Source of the DNA: Palsa-506 sp050013415
GTDB taxonomy: Bacteria > Actinomycetota > Actinomycetes > Streptosporangiales > Streptosporangiaceae
Assembly (NCBI GenBank): GCA_050013415.1
Contig: JBEKFH010000141.1
Location: 1-10,931, forward strand
DNA: 10,931 nucleotides
Direction: 5' to 3'
Within the stretch, counting starts at the first letter, position 1. The number at the start of each line of letters is the position of its first letter. The notes beneath the pieces are model-generated. The model saw only the letters and a program-made list of their open reading frames with translations. It made no database searches and had not been told where the DNA came from. Of the stretch, positions 1 through 7,056 are shown in pieces. The position numbers were made by a program, and so were the translations under genes.

Positions 1-1
1 G

Positions 2-1252
2 GCGGCCGAGGCAGGCGCCGTGGCGGCGGGGGCAGGCGCCGCGGCGGCAGAGGCAGCCCCTGACGGGGAAGAGGCAGGCCCCAGGACCGTAGGGGCAGCT
101 CCGAGCATGGCTGCGGCCGGGAGCAGGGTTAGCCAGCTTCCCAGGAGACTGCGCAGGCCGACCCCGCGACCGCGCGTGCTGGCAGCCGCACTGTTCGCCG
201 TGCTTGTCATCGCGGCATGCACCCTGGCCCTCAGCCCGGGCGCCGAGCAGGTAACGGCGTCCGGCCATCGCACGCCTGCCAGGGCACTCCGGCCGCCGGC
301 GTCGCCCGCGCCCGTGCCGGCTCCGACCCGCTGGCTGGTCCAGCAGCCACCACCAGGCAACCGGGGAACCCCCTCGCCCCGGCCAGCGAAAACCACCGCT
401 GCACCGTCGCCCCGGCCAGCGAAAACCACCGCTGCGCCCTCGCCCCGGCCGGCGAAAACCACCGCTCCGGGAGCGTCGCCGACCCCCAGCGCATCGCCGA
501 CGCAGCCGCCCCCGGCCCCGTCGCCGAGCCCGTCTCCGACCGTGGCCCCCCCGCCGCCTGCACGACTGACCGCCCAGATCAGCGCGTTTGGCCCGGAAGG
601 GCGCGGCCACGTGACCAGGGTGACGTTCGGGATCGCGGACGCGGGACCCGCCAGCACGGCCGAACTGACCGCCAGCATCTCGCTGCCGCCCGGCTCGGTA
701 CTGCTGACAGAAGGGCACGCGCCGGGCATTGACGGCTGGAACTGCACCGACGCGGCCGGCGGCGCGACGTGCGTGCACGGCCCGATCGCCGCAGCGGGCG
801 AGGCGGGCGGCTTCCTCGCCGTCGCGGTTACCGGTCGGGCGGCCTGCGGCATGCCAGTGGGAGTCACCGTAACCAGCGGCACACCAGCGTCAACCGCTTA
901 CTCTGCGGGGATCATTCAGTGCGGCAGCTACCAGCACGCCGGGGGGCAGGGGCCTGGCGTTGGCCATGCTGGCGCTGGCAGTCCGGGCCAGGGCCATTCC
1001 ACCCAGCCGCAGACCCCCGAACCGCAGACCCCCGAACCGCAGACCACCCAGCCGTGGCCGGCCCGGACGTGGACTCCCCGGCCCTGGCCCGCCCAGTCCT
1101 GGCCCGCCCAGTCCTGGCCCGCCCAGTCCTGGTCGGCCCAGTCGTGGCCCAGCCAGCCATGGCCTGCTCATCCGTGGCCGACCCCACCGTCGCCGACCCC
1201 ACTGTGGCCAGCCCGGCCGTGGACTCCCCGCCCCTTGCCCAGCCAGTCGTAG
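2..1252 (+). CDS. Membrane-anchored Pro/Ala-rich exported protein with a four-Cys domain and Trp-Pro repeat tail (5' partial)
   Basis: The frame is open to the left edge, so the true start may lie upstream. Candidate internal starts are GTG at 20 and ATG at 107, the latter with AGGGG 11 nt upstream. Numbering from GTG 20: an Ala/Glu-rich acidic segment (1-30), a basic stretch (RRLRRPTPRPR, 42-52), one hydrophobic membrane segment (about 53-71), and a Pro/Ser/Thr stalk (about 90-180). The stalk carries three copies of an 11-residue repeat, SPRPAKTTAAP. A compact region (about 182-302) with alternating beta-like stretches and four cysteines (242, 251, 276, 301) resembles a DUF11/Ig-like extracellular domain. 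The Trp/Pro-rich tail (345-410) is built on PWPAQS-like units. Basic residues before the membrane span suggest the N-terminus is inside and the rest outside. The function is not recognised. If the gene continues upstream, a cytoplasmic domain such as a regulator could precede the membrane segment. The coding call is firm, the domain call is tentative. Confidence 0.72.
   Translation, partial: AAEAGAVAAGAGAAAAEAAPDGEEAGPRTVGAAPSMAAAGSRVSQLPRRLRRPTPRPRVLAAALFAVLVIAACTLALSPGAEQVTASGHRTPARALRPPASPAPVPAPTRWLVQQPPPGNRGTPSPRPAKTTAAPSPRPAKTTAAPSPRPAKTTAPGASPTPSASPTQPPPAPSPSPSPTVAPPPPARLTAQISAFGPEGRGHVTRVTFGIADAGPASTAELTASISLPPGSVLLTEGHAPGIDGWNCTDAAGGATCVHGPIAAAGEAGGFLAVAVTGRAACGMPVGVTVTSGTPASTAYSAGIIQCGSYQHAGGQGPGVGHAGAGSPGQGHSTQPQTPEPQTPEPQTTQPWPARTWTPRPWPAQSWPAQSWPAQSWSAQSWPSQPWPAHPWPTPPSPTPLWPARPWTPRPLPSQS
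374..472 (+). repeat. 33-bp in-frame tandem repeat (three copies)
   Basis: Three consecutive 33-bp units encode SPRPAKTTAAP-like 11-mers in the stalk of the exported protein. The copies differ at only a few bases and keep the frame, so this is a coding minisatellite that sets stalk length. Lys-Thr-Thr within a Pro-rich context is typical of a wall-spanning, possibly glycosylated linker; that role is inference. Confidence 0.85.
1083..1160 (+). repeat. 15-bp in-frame tandem repeat encoding a Trp-Pro pentapeptide array
   Basis: A 15-bp unit (TGGCCCGCCCAGTCC) occurs three times exactly or nearly so and continues in degenerate form (WSAQS, WPSQP, WPAHP). It encodes a periodic Trp every five residues at the C-terminus of the exported protein. 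The pattern decays away from the centre, as expected from slippage followed by mutation. Confidence 0.85.
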
Positions 1253-1273
1253 CCTGCCGCAGGTGGTTTCATG

Positions 1274-1337
1274 ATCACGGAAATTCCTGGTAGCCCCAGC
1301 AACCATTTGTTTCCGTGATAGCGCACCTTTCCGTGAT
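1274..1337. repeat. Three copies of the 10-mer TTTCCGTGAT, two forming an inverted repeat
   Basis: The 10-mer is on the minus strand at 1274-1283 and on the plus strand at 1310-1319 and 1328-1337. The first two are perfect inverted arms separated by 26 nt, whose middle can also pair (CTGG/CCAG). The last two are direct repeats 18 bp apart, with similarity continuing into AGCGC. The arms start 22 bp after the upstream stop codon. The structure could act as a transcription terminator, a regulator binding array or the remnant of a small mobile repeat; the sequence alone does not decide. Confidence 0.75.
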
Positions 1338-1477
1338 TGAGCGCTGCCCGTCCCTCAGCCGTGCCGTTGCCCGGCTGGAGCCAGGCGTGCTTGCCCGGAT
1401 CGGCGAGAGCTGACTCGGATGCCACACGATCGACCAGGTGTAACGTCGAGCCACAGTCGGTGAGATTCGGCCGCAAT

Positions 1478-1525
1478 GTCGTCTCGCCGGTATCAAGCCG
1501 CGTCGTCTCGCCGGTATCAAGCCGC
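1478..1525 (+). repeat. Exact 24-bp tandem duplication upstream of the TPP enzyme
   Basis: Two identical adjacent 24-bp units, each containing CTCGCCGGTATCAAGCCG, lie about 80-130 bp upstream of the TPP enzyme start. The period is a multiple of three, so the copies stay in the frame of that gene, but they precede its ribosome binding site and are best read as non-coding. They could be a duplicated promoter or operator segment, or recent slippage. Confidence 0.8.
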
Positions 1526-1592
1526 GCACCTGGCACGCCGCGCACCTGACAAGCCCAGGGCTAGCTGGGTACGACAGTCTCAGCACCCACCC

Positions 1593-1598
1593 GAGGAG
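1593..1598 (+). promoter_or_regulatory. Ribosome binding site GAGGAG that fixes the TPP enzyme start
   Basis: GAGGAG lies 6 nt before ATG 1605. It is the best Shine-Dalgarno match in this region and supports 1605 over the in-frame ATG at 1476, whose extra 43 residues would translate the tandem duplication. Confidence 0.8.
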
Positions 1599-1604
1599 CG
1601 CCGG

Positions 1605-3986
1605 ATGACAGTCACCGAGCCCCGGCACAGCAGCCCGGCCGCCGACCTGGCCGTGCTCGAGGAGATCCAGCAGCGCGTGCTGTGGCTGGCGACCCGCATC
1701 GTGGATGCGGCGAACCACGACCGCGGCGCCGGTGACGGCGTCAAAGTCGGCGGCCATCAGGCGTCCAGCGCCAGCCTGGTCACCGCCATGACCGCGCTGT
1801 ACTTCGCGCATCTGGACGCCCCGGACAAGGTCAGCGTGAAGCCGCACGCCTCCCCGGTCTTCCACGCCATCCAGTACCTGCTCGGCAACCTGGACCGCGG
1901 GTACCTGCCGACGCTGCGCGCATTCGGCGGGCTGCAGTCCTACCCCAGCCGGACCAAGGATCCCGACCTTGTCGACTTCTCGACCGGCTCGGTGGGACTC
2001 GGCGCGGCGGCGCCGCTGTTCGCCGCCGCGACCCGGCGCTATGTCGACGCCCATTTCGGCGCCAGGCCGCGCAGCAGGTTCGTTGCGCTGATCGGCGATG
2101 CCGAGCTGGACGAGGGCAACATCTGGGAGGCCGTCGCCGACCCGGCGACCGACGGGCTCGGCGACGTGATGTGGATCATCGACGTCAACCGCCAGTCGCT
2201 GGACCGGGTGGTGCCGGGGATGCGGATCGAGCAGTGGAAGCAGCAGTTCGGCGCGGCCGGCTGGCATGTGGTCGAGGCCAAGTACGGGCACCGGCTGCAG
2301 GCGGCATTCGCGCGCCCGGGCGGTGAGTCCCTCCGCAGCTGGATCGACGAGATGCCCAACGAGCATTACCAGTCGCTCTTCGGGTTGCCCGACGACTCCG
2401 TTAAAGCGCGATTTCTTGACGGCGCGCCGGAGCAGGTCCGCCTTTTCTGCGACGGCATCGCCGGCGACGCGGAACTCGCCGGCCTCGTGACCGACCTGGC
2501 CGGGCACGACCTCGGCGCGCTGCTGGAGGCCTTCGGCGAGTGCGACGGGGAGAAGGCCAGGCCCAGCGTGGTGTTCGCCTACACCGTCAAGGGCTGGGGG
2601 CTGCCGATGGCCGGCCACCCGCGCAACCATTCGGCCCTGCTGACCACGGCGCAGGTCGACGAGATGCGCGCGCGGCTGGGCCTGACGGCGGCCACCGAAT
2701 GGGACCGGCTCGACCCGATGACCAGGGCCGGGCAGTGGGTGGCGGCCCGGCGCGAGCACCTGGCCCGGGCGCCGCGGCCAGCCCAGCCCGCTGTCCCCGT
2801 GCCCGACGCCACCGGGACGCGCCCGGGCAGGCCGATCTCCACCCAGGAGGCGTTCGGCCGGATTCTCGTGGACCTCTCCCGCGACGACGCGGTGGCGCCG
2901 TACCTGGTGACCACCGCGCCGGACGTCGCCACCTCGACGAACCTGGCCGGCTTCATCAACAGGAAGGGCGTGTTCAGCCCGGCAGCGCGGCGCGCGTGGA
3001 GCGAGGACCCGGTGCTGAAGTGGGCCGAGGGCCCGGACGGGCAGCACATCGAGCTGGGCATCAGCGAGATGAACCTGTTCCTGCTGCTCGGGCAACTCGG
3101 GCTGTCCTGGGACCTGTCCGGCCAGCCGCTGCTGCCGGTCGGCACCGTGTATGACCCGTTCGTGCTGCGCGGGCTCGACGCGTTTGTCTACTCGGTCTAT
3201 TCCGGCGCCCGGTTCGTGGTGGCCGGAACGCCGTCCGGGGTGTCACTGGCCCCCGAGGGCGGCGCGCACCAGTCGACCATCACCGCGTCGGTCGGCCTGG
3301 AGCTGCCGAACGTGACGTTCATCGAGCCCGCGTACGCGGGGGCGCTGGACTGGCTGCTGTGCGGCGCCCTGCAGTCGATAGCGGCGGCGAACGCCGCGCT
3401 GCCGGGAACCACCGTCGCGGAAGACGGCTCGTACTACTTCCGGCTCACCACCCGCGGCATCGACCAGGAGCCGTTCGCCCGCGCGCGGGACCGGCTCGGC
3501 GATGCCATCCTGCGCCGCCAGGTGCTGGCCGGCGCGTACCGGCTGGCTGACGCGTCCGAGGCCGCCGCCGGCGGGGCGCCCGCGGTCTACCTGGCGGGCA
3601 GCGGCGCGGTCCTGCCCGAGGTACTCGGCGCAGCCGCCGAGCTCGGCGACGAGGGCATCGCCGCGCACGTCGTCGACATCACGTCCGCCGACCGGCTGTA
3701 CCGTGCCTGGCAGCGGACCCTCAGGCATGCAGTACGCAGTGCTGGCGCCCCGTCGATACCGGGACCACTGCGTACGGTGTTTCCCGACCGGGCGCCGATC
3801 GTGACAGTGCACGACGCGGCCTCGCACACGCTGAGCTGGCTCGGCTCGGCGCTCGGGGTGCCCGCCGTCAGCCTCGGCGTCGACGCCTTCGGCCAGTCCG
3901 GCACCGTCGCCGACCTGTACCGGGCGCACGACCTCGACTCCGGCTCGATCGTCAACGCCGCCCTCGCCGCGCTCTCCCTGCGCTGA
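1605..3986 (+). CDS. TPP-dependent 2-oxoacid dehydrogenase E1 / transketolase-like enzyme, homodimeric AceE type
   Basis: This 793-aa cytoplasmic enzyme belongs to the family that uses thiamine diphosphate to decarboxylate 2-oxoacids (AceE) or move two-carbon units (transketolase). The N-terminal TPP domain shows KPHASP (79-84, like the GHASP His region of AceE) and the diphosphate/Mg motif GDAELDE...DVN (164-195), followed by RQSLD, comparable with the NLQRLD stretch of AceE. PRNHSALL (339-346) aligns with the AceE active-site loop IAHQ. The central pyrimidine-binding domain holds GISEMN (485-490), whose Glu488 corresponds to the cofactor-activating Glu, then EGGAHQS (551-557). The C-terminal transketolase-type domain is about 640-793. 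It is shorter than E. coli AceE (887 aa). The TPP motif reads GDA rather than the usual GDG. No E2, E3 or transaldolase gene lies beside it, so the exact substrate is open. A patch of atypical codons and a palindrome occur at 3726-3784. Superfamily is sure; pyruvate specificity is uncertain. Confidence 0.9.
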   Translation: MTVTEPRHSSPAADLAVLEEIQQRVLWLATRIVDAANHDRGAGDGVKVGGHQASSASLVTAMTALYFAHLDAPDKVSVKPHASPVFHAIQYLLGNLDRGYLPTLRAFGGLQSYPSRTKDPDLVDFSTGSVGLGAAAPLFAAATRRYVDAHFGARPRSRFVALIGDAELDEGNIWEAVADPATDGLGDVMWIIDVNRQSLDRVVPGMRIEQWKQQFGAAGWHVVEAKYGHRLQAAFARPGGESLRSWIDEMPNEHYQSLFGLPDDSVKARFLDGAPEQVRLFCDGIAGDAELAGLVTDLAGHDLGALLEAFGECDGEKARPSVVFAYTVKGWGLPMAGHPRNHSALLTTAQVDEMRARLGLTAATEWDRLDPMTRAGQWVAARREHLARAPRPAQPAVPVPDATGTRPGRPISTQEAFGRILVDLSRDDAVAPYLVTTAPDVATSTNLAGFINRKGVFSPAARRAWSEDPVLKWAEGPDGQHIELGISEMNLFLLLGQLGLSWDLSGQPLLPVGTVYDPFVLRGLDAFVYSVYSGARFVVAGTPSGVSLAPEGGAHQSTITASVGLELPNVTFIEPAYAGALDWLLCGALQSIAAANAALPGTTVAEDGSYYFRLTTRGIDQEPFARARDRLGDAILRRQVLAGAYRLADASEAAAGGAPAVYLAGSGAVLPEVLGAAAELGDEGIAAHVVDITSADRLYRAWQRTLRHAVRSAGAPSIPGPLRTVFPDRAPIVTVHDAASHTLSWLGSALGVPAVSLGVDAFGQSGTVADLYRAHDLDSGSIVNAALAALSLR
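3732..3775. repeat. Inverted repeat GTACGCAGTG / CACTGCGTAC inside the TPP enzyme gene
   Basis: The arms at 3732-3741 and 3766-3775 are perfect 10-bp reverse complements with a 24-nt loop. The surrounding codons (3726-3784) include about ten ending in A or T, among them ATA, GTA, GGA and TTT, whereas the rest of the gene almost always ends codons in G or C. The reading frame stays open through it. Confidence 0.8.
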
Positions 3987-4047
3987 CCAGGCCCCCGGCG
4001 GCGGGCTCGCGCTGTCATCTGCGGCCCGGTCATGGTCGGATGGGTGC

Positions 4048-4956
4048 ATGAAGATCCGGATAGGAATCGGGCTGGGCGCGGGCGCCGGGCCGGACGGGTT
4101 CGCCGCCGCCGTGGACCACCTGGAGGAACTCGGCATCGACTCGCTGTGGCTGTCGGAGATGGTGTACGGGCCGCTGGTCGAGCCGTTCACCGGGATGGCC
4201 TACGCCCTCGCCAGGACAGCCAGGCTGAAGGTCGGCACCGGGGTGTCGGTGCTGCCGGGGCGCCACCCCGTGCTCGTCGCCAAGCAGCTTGCGTCGCTGG
4301 CCGCGCTGGCGCCCGGCCGGGTGCTGCCGGTCTTCGGCCTGCAGCCGGCGCGCACGGACGAGCGCGGGCTGTTCCCCGTCCCGCCCGGCCAGCGCGGCGC
4401 GGTGTTCGACGAGTCCCTTGAGCTGCTCCGGCTGCTGCTGCGGCAGGAGACGGTGTCCTTCAGCGGCGCGTTCTTCACCGTCGAGGACGCGAGCGTCGGC
4501 CCGCTGCCGCGCAAGCCGCTCGACATCTGGCTGGGCGGCAGCGCTCCCGCCGGGCTGCGGCGGGCCGGCCGGTACGGCGACGGGTGGCTGGCCAGCTTCG
4601 TCACGCCGGCCGAGGCTCGAGCGGGCATCCGCGCGATCCAGGCGGCCGCCGCGGCGGCAGACCGTGAGGTCGATCCCGAGCATTTCGGCATCAGCCTGCC
4701 CGTTGCCCTCGGCGGCATCCCGGCCGCGCTGGCCGCCGCCATCGGCCAGCGGCGGCCGGACGCCGACCCGGCCGACCTGGTCGCGACGAGCTGGCCGGAC
4801 GCCCGCCGGATGGTGGCCGAGTACGTGGCGGCGGGCATCAGCAAGTTCGTCATCCGGCCGGCCGCGGCGGCCCGGGCCGGAGGCGACGTCACTGGCGACG
4901 TGACCGGCGATTTTGCCGACGGCCTCGCCCGCGAGCTGATGCCCGTGCAGACCTAG
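4048..4956 (+). CDS. LLM-class flavin/F420-dependent oxidoreductase
   Basis: This 302-aa protein has the bacterial luciferase-like monooxygenase TIM-barrel pattern: an N-terminal strand MKIRIGIGLG, the ELGIDSLWLSE segment (27-37), ARLKVGTGVSVLPGRHPV (about 58-74), the ALAPGRVLPVFG strand (91-102), the RGAVFDESLELLRLLL helix, PLDIWLGGSAPAGLRRAGRYGDGWL (about 157-181), and a C-terminal ISKFVIRP strand. The pattern matches actinobacterial enzymes that usually bind F420 rather than FMN; cofactor and substrate cannot be read from sequence. It resembles the MSMEG_3544-type subgroup from memory, which I hold loosely. It starts 61 bp after the TPP enzyme on the same strand and could be co-transcribed. 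The ribosome binding site is weak (GGATGG, 4 nt before ATG). A GDVTGDVTGD repeat near the C-terminus looks like minor slippage. Confidence 0.9.
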   Translation: MKIRIGIGLGAGAGPDGFAAAVDHLEELGIDSLWLSEMVYGPLVEPFTGMAYALARTARLKVGTGVSVLPGRHPVLVAKQLASLAALAPGRVLPVFGLQPARTDERGLFPVPPGQRGAVFDESLELLRLLLRQETVSFSGAFFTVEDASVGPLPRKPLDIWLGGSAPAGLRRAGRYGDGWLASFVTPAEARAGIRAIQAAAAAADREVDPEHFGISLPVALGGIPAALAAAIGQRRPDADPADLVATSWPDARRMVAEYVAAGISKFVIRPAAAARAGGDVTGDVTGDFADGLARELMPVQT

Positions 4957-5001
4957 CCGCCGCCTCAGCCCGCGCCTCAGCCGCCGTATTAGCCCGCCGT
5001 C

Positions 5002-5820
5002 TCAGCCCGCCACGTCGACATACAGCCGGCCGCTCAGCCGCCCGACCCGGAAGGCCGTCGCCTTCGCCAGGCGGACCGCGACGCTGAAGACGCCGTCGAA
5101 CTCGCCGGTGACCGCGTAGCCCAAGAGCATCGGGAAGCTGGTGGCCGCCGACAACGGCGAGATGGTGCTCGCGCCGGAGCGGAGCTGCCCCTGCGCCGGG
5201 TGAATCGTGATCAGCAGGTACCACCGCCTGGGCGCGGTGGCAGCGGACGCGGCGGCCGCGGCGGCACCGGACGCAGGGGCCGCACCGGGCGCCGCGTTGG
5301 CACCGGGCACCGCGTTGGCACCGGGCACCGCGGTGGCACCGGATGCGCCCGCGACTGCCGCATCGACGTACCTGATGTCATAGCCCGGCGCCTGCCCCCG
5401 GAAGTTGAACACGATGCGGTCGTAGCCGCAGCCAGGATGCGTCCCTGTCCTGATGGCCGTGATGACAGGCACCGGCGGTACCGCGAAGTGCCGGGTTACC
5501 TGCGCCGACGCGGTCAGCCATGGCTGGTCGTCGCAGCCGCGCGGGGGCTTCGGCGGGAGCGTCAGCGACGGGCCCGGCGCGGATTTCGCGACCGGCGAGG
5601 GGGGCCCAGGTGACGTCGCGGGCGCGGATGACGGGGACCGGGAGTCCGGCGCCGATGCCGGGGCCGGCGCGGACGGCCTGGCAGCGGGCGCGGACGTGGC
5701 GGCCCGAGCGTCCCGCGGCGTGCCGCCAGCGGCGCACGAGGCGGCTGCCAGCGTGCCAGCGACGGCCACCGCCACTGCTGACAGGAAGCGCGTGACCGGA
5801 CGCCGGGTCGTAACGTCCAT
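5002..5820 (-). CDS. AMIN-like domain lipoprotein
   Basis: This 272-aa predicted lipoprotein starts with a positively charged n-region (MDVTTRRPVTR), a hydrophobic core (FLSAVAVAVAGTLA) and a lipobox-like end, LAAASC, with Cys29 as the lipidated residue. The -3 residue is Ala, so the box is not ideal. A Pro/Ala/Ser linker (30-90) should reach through the wall. The C-terminal domain carries the signatures of actinobacterial AMIN-like proteins: GYDRIVFNFRG (132-142), PGYDIRYV (145-152), WYLLITI (200-206) and FRVGRLSGRLYVDV (257-270). AMIN domains in other proteins bind cell-wall components; here that role is inference. Cys96 and Cys131 could form a disulfide. A low-complexity Ala/Pro/Gly insertion (about 157-197) splits the domain. 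An upstream in-frame ATG at 6000 would add 60 residues rich in Arg and Cys before the signal peptide, so the start at 5820 is preferred. The gene is convergent with the first LLM gene. Confidence 0.85.
   Translation of the reverse strand: MDVTTRRPVTRFLSAVAVAVAGTLAAASCAAGGTPRDARAATSAPAARPSAPAPASAPDSRSPSSAPATSPGPPSPVAKSAPGPSLTLPPKPPRGCDDQPWLTASAQVTRHFAVPPVPVITAIRTGTHPGCGYDRIVFNFRGQAPGYDIRYVDAAVAGASGATAVPGANAVPGANAAPGAAPASGAAAAAASAATAPRRWYLLITIHPAQGQLRSGASTISPLSAATSFPMLLGYAVTGEFDGVFSVAVRLAKATAFRVGRLSGRLYVDVAG
5288..5345 (-). repeat. 18-bp tandem repeat encoding VPGANA in the AMIN-like domain
   Basis: An 18-bp unit (GCGTTGGCACCGGGCACC on the plus strand) is tandemly repeated with mild decay, giving TAVPGANAVPGANAAPGA in the protein. 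It sits between the YDIRYV and WYLLITI strands, so it expands a loop rather than the linker. Confidence 0.8.
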
Positions 5821-6008
5821 GCCGCAGGTCACCGCGTCCCGTCCTGCCACGTCACTTCTCCTTCGCCCGTGCTCAGGGCAGCCGGCCTTGCGCTGAGGCC
5901 GCTGATCACCGCATCGTCGCACGAGCAGCGGCCTGTATCGCCCGTTCCGTCCGCAGGTGCCCGCGCAACGCCGGGCCAGGCTGGCCCGCGCCTGCCACAC
6001 TGGGCGCT
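5821..6008. promoter_or_regulatory. Divergent intergenic region between lipoprotein and second LLM gene
   Basis: The 188-bp gap must hold the promoters of two divergent genes. I see no convincing -35/-10 pair on either strand. The clearest structure is a 17-bp palindrome at 5972-5988 (CGGGCCAG-g-CTGGCCCG), 20 nt upstream of the LLM start, in a position suited to an operator or a leader hairpin. Confidence 0.45.
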
Positions 6009-6998
6009 ATGAGCGACGTCGCCACGACTGCCCGGTGGGGAATCACGGTCCCGTTCGACGCCCCGCTGCACGAGCACGGCGCGTGGCTCGGGCTGCTCGC
6101 GGAACTCGGCTACACCGACGTATGGTCCGCTGAGGCTGACGGCATCGACGGCTTCTCGCCGCTGCTGCTGGCGGCGGCCTGGGCCCCTTCGCTCCGCCTG
6201 GGCACAGCCGTCATCCCGGTGTACACCCGGGGCCCCGCGGTGATCGCGCAGAGCGCCGCGGCACTCGCCGAGGCGGCCCCGGGCCGGGTCGCCCTCGGCA
6301 TCGGCACGTCCTCCGACATCATCGTGGGCAAGTGGAACGGAATACCGTTCACCGAGCCATATCGCCATGCCCGCGACATGCTGCGGTTCCTCAAAGAAGC
6401 CCTGGCCGGCCAGCGGGTCGACCGCGACTATGGCACCTTCGCGGTCCGCGGCTTCAGGCTCGCCAGGCGGGTGCCCGACCCGCCGCCGCTCTACCTGGCC
6501 GCCCTCCGCCCCGGCATGCTGCGGCTGGCCGGACGGGAGGCGGACGGGGTGATCGTGAACTGGCTGGCGGCCGTGGACGTCCCGACGGTGGTCGGCGAGA
6601 TGCGGGCGGCCGCGGGCGCGCAAGCCGGTCACAAGGTGGTCGCCGCCCGGATCTTCGTCTGCCCGACCGAGGACGCCGCAGCGGCGCGCACGGCCGGCCG
6701 CAGGGCGATCGCGGCGTACCTCAACGTCCCGGTGTATGCGGAGTTTCACCGCTGGCTCGGCCGGGCGGCGGCGCTGCAGGGCATGTGGGACGCCTGGCAG
6801 GCCGGCGACCGCAAGGCCGCGCTGGACGCGATCCCCGACGAGCTCGTCGACCAGCTCATCGTGCACGGCTCGCCGCGAGACTGCCGTGAGCACATCCGGC
6901 GCTACGTCCGGGCCGGCGTCGAGGTACCGATTATCGCGCTGCTCGGGCCGTACGGGGATCTGTCCGCCGCGCTACGGGGGCTCGCCCCGGGACAGTGA
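6009..6998 (+). CDS. LLM-class F420-dependent oxidoreductase (second, divergent from the first)
   Basis: This 329-aa protein has the luciferase-like TIM-barrel motifs: WGITVPFDAPL at the N-terminus, LGYTDVWSAEADGIDGFSPL (about 34-53), LRLGTAVIPVYTRGPAVIAQSAAAL (about 61-85), APGRVALGIGTSSDIIV (89-105), the YRHARDMLRFLKEAL helix, and PPPLYLAALRPGMLRLAGREADGVIVNW (about 158-185). The GIGTSS segment followed by a WNG stretch is typical of F420-dependent members of the Rv3093c-like type; that subgroup assignment is from memory. Substrate is unknown. It is only distantly similar to the 302-aa LLM protein, so the two are unlikely to be a recent duplication. No good Shine-Dalgarno precedes ATG 6009, so translation may be leaderless or weak. 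It ends convergent to the LmeA-like gene. Confidence 0.9.
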   Translation: MSDVATTARWGITVPFDAPLHEHGAWLGLLAELGYTDVWSAEADGIDGFSPLLLAAAWAPSLRLGTAVIPVYTRGPAVIAQSAAALAEAAPGRVALGIGTSSDIIVGKWNGIPFTEPYRHARDMLRFLKEALAGQRVDRDYGTFAVRGFRLARRVPDPPPLYLAALRPGMLRLAGREADGVIVNWLAAVDVPTVVGEMRAAAGAQAGHKVVAARIFVCPTEDAAAARTAGRRAIAAYLNVPVYAEFHRWLGRAAALQGMWDAWQAGDRKAALDAIPDELVDQLIVHGSPRDCREHIRRYVRAGVEVPIIALLGPYGDLSAALRGLAPGQ

Positions 6999-7056
6999 CC
7001 CGCGACTGGCCGTGCGTGGCCTGCTAGCTGTCTGCCCGGCCCGGCTTACATGGCCT

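Larger units (their letters stand above)
1253..1604. other. Intergenic stretch with short repeats, no supported gene
   Basis: This 352-bp gap lies between the exported protein and the TPP enzyme. It contains three TTTCCGTGAT 10-mers near its left end, an exact 24-bp tandem duplication at 1478-1525, a 12-bp direct repeat (GCCGCGCACCTG at 1521-1532 and 1537-1548), and a small hairpin CCCAG-ggctag-CTGGG at 1555-1569 just before the ribosome binding site. Open frames across it are extensions or shadows of the flanking genes and have no start with a convincing ribosome binding site. I could not identify a clear -35/-10 pair. Confidence 0.7.

Noticed and set aside
374..472. CRISPR-like repeat cluster
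   Set aside because: The repeats are contiguous, in frame and without spacers, so they are a coding tandem repeat.
1476..1604. N-terminal extension of the TPP enzyme from ATG 1476
   Set aside because: It would translate the tandem duplication into a repetitive Arg/Ala peptide and has no ribosome binding site, whereas ATG 1605 has GAGGAG 6 nt upstream.
1275..3095. 606-aa open frame on the minus strand
   Set aside because: It lies opposite the TPP enzyme, whose conserved motifs and ribosome binding site are clear. The minus-strand product is Arg/Gly/His/Pro-rich with no recognisable domain, typical of an antisense frame in GC-rich DNA.
5821..6000. N-terminal extension of the AMIN-like lipoprotein from ATG 6000
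   Set aside because: It would bury the signal peptide behind 60 Arg/Cys-rich residues and fill most of the divergent promoter region.
5829..6893. 354-aa open frame on the minus strand
   Set aside because: It is antisense to the second LLM oxidoreductase and only reflects the third-position bias of that gene.
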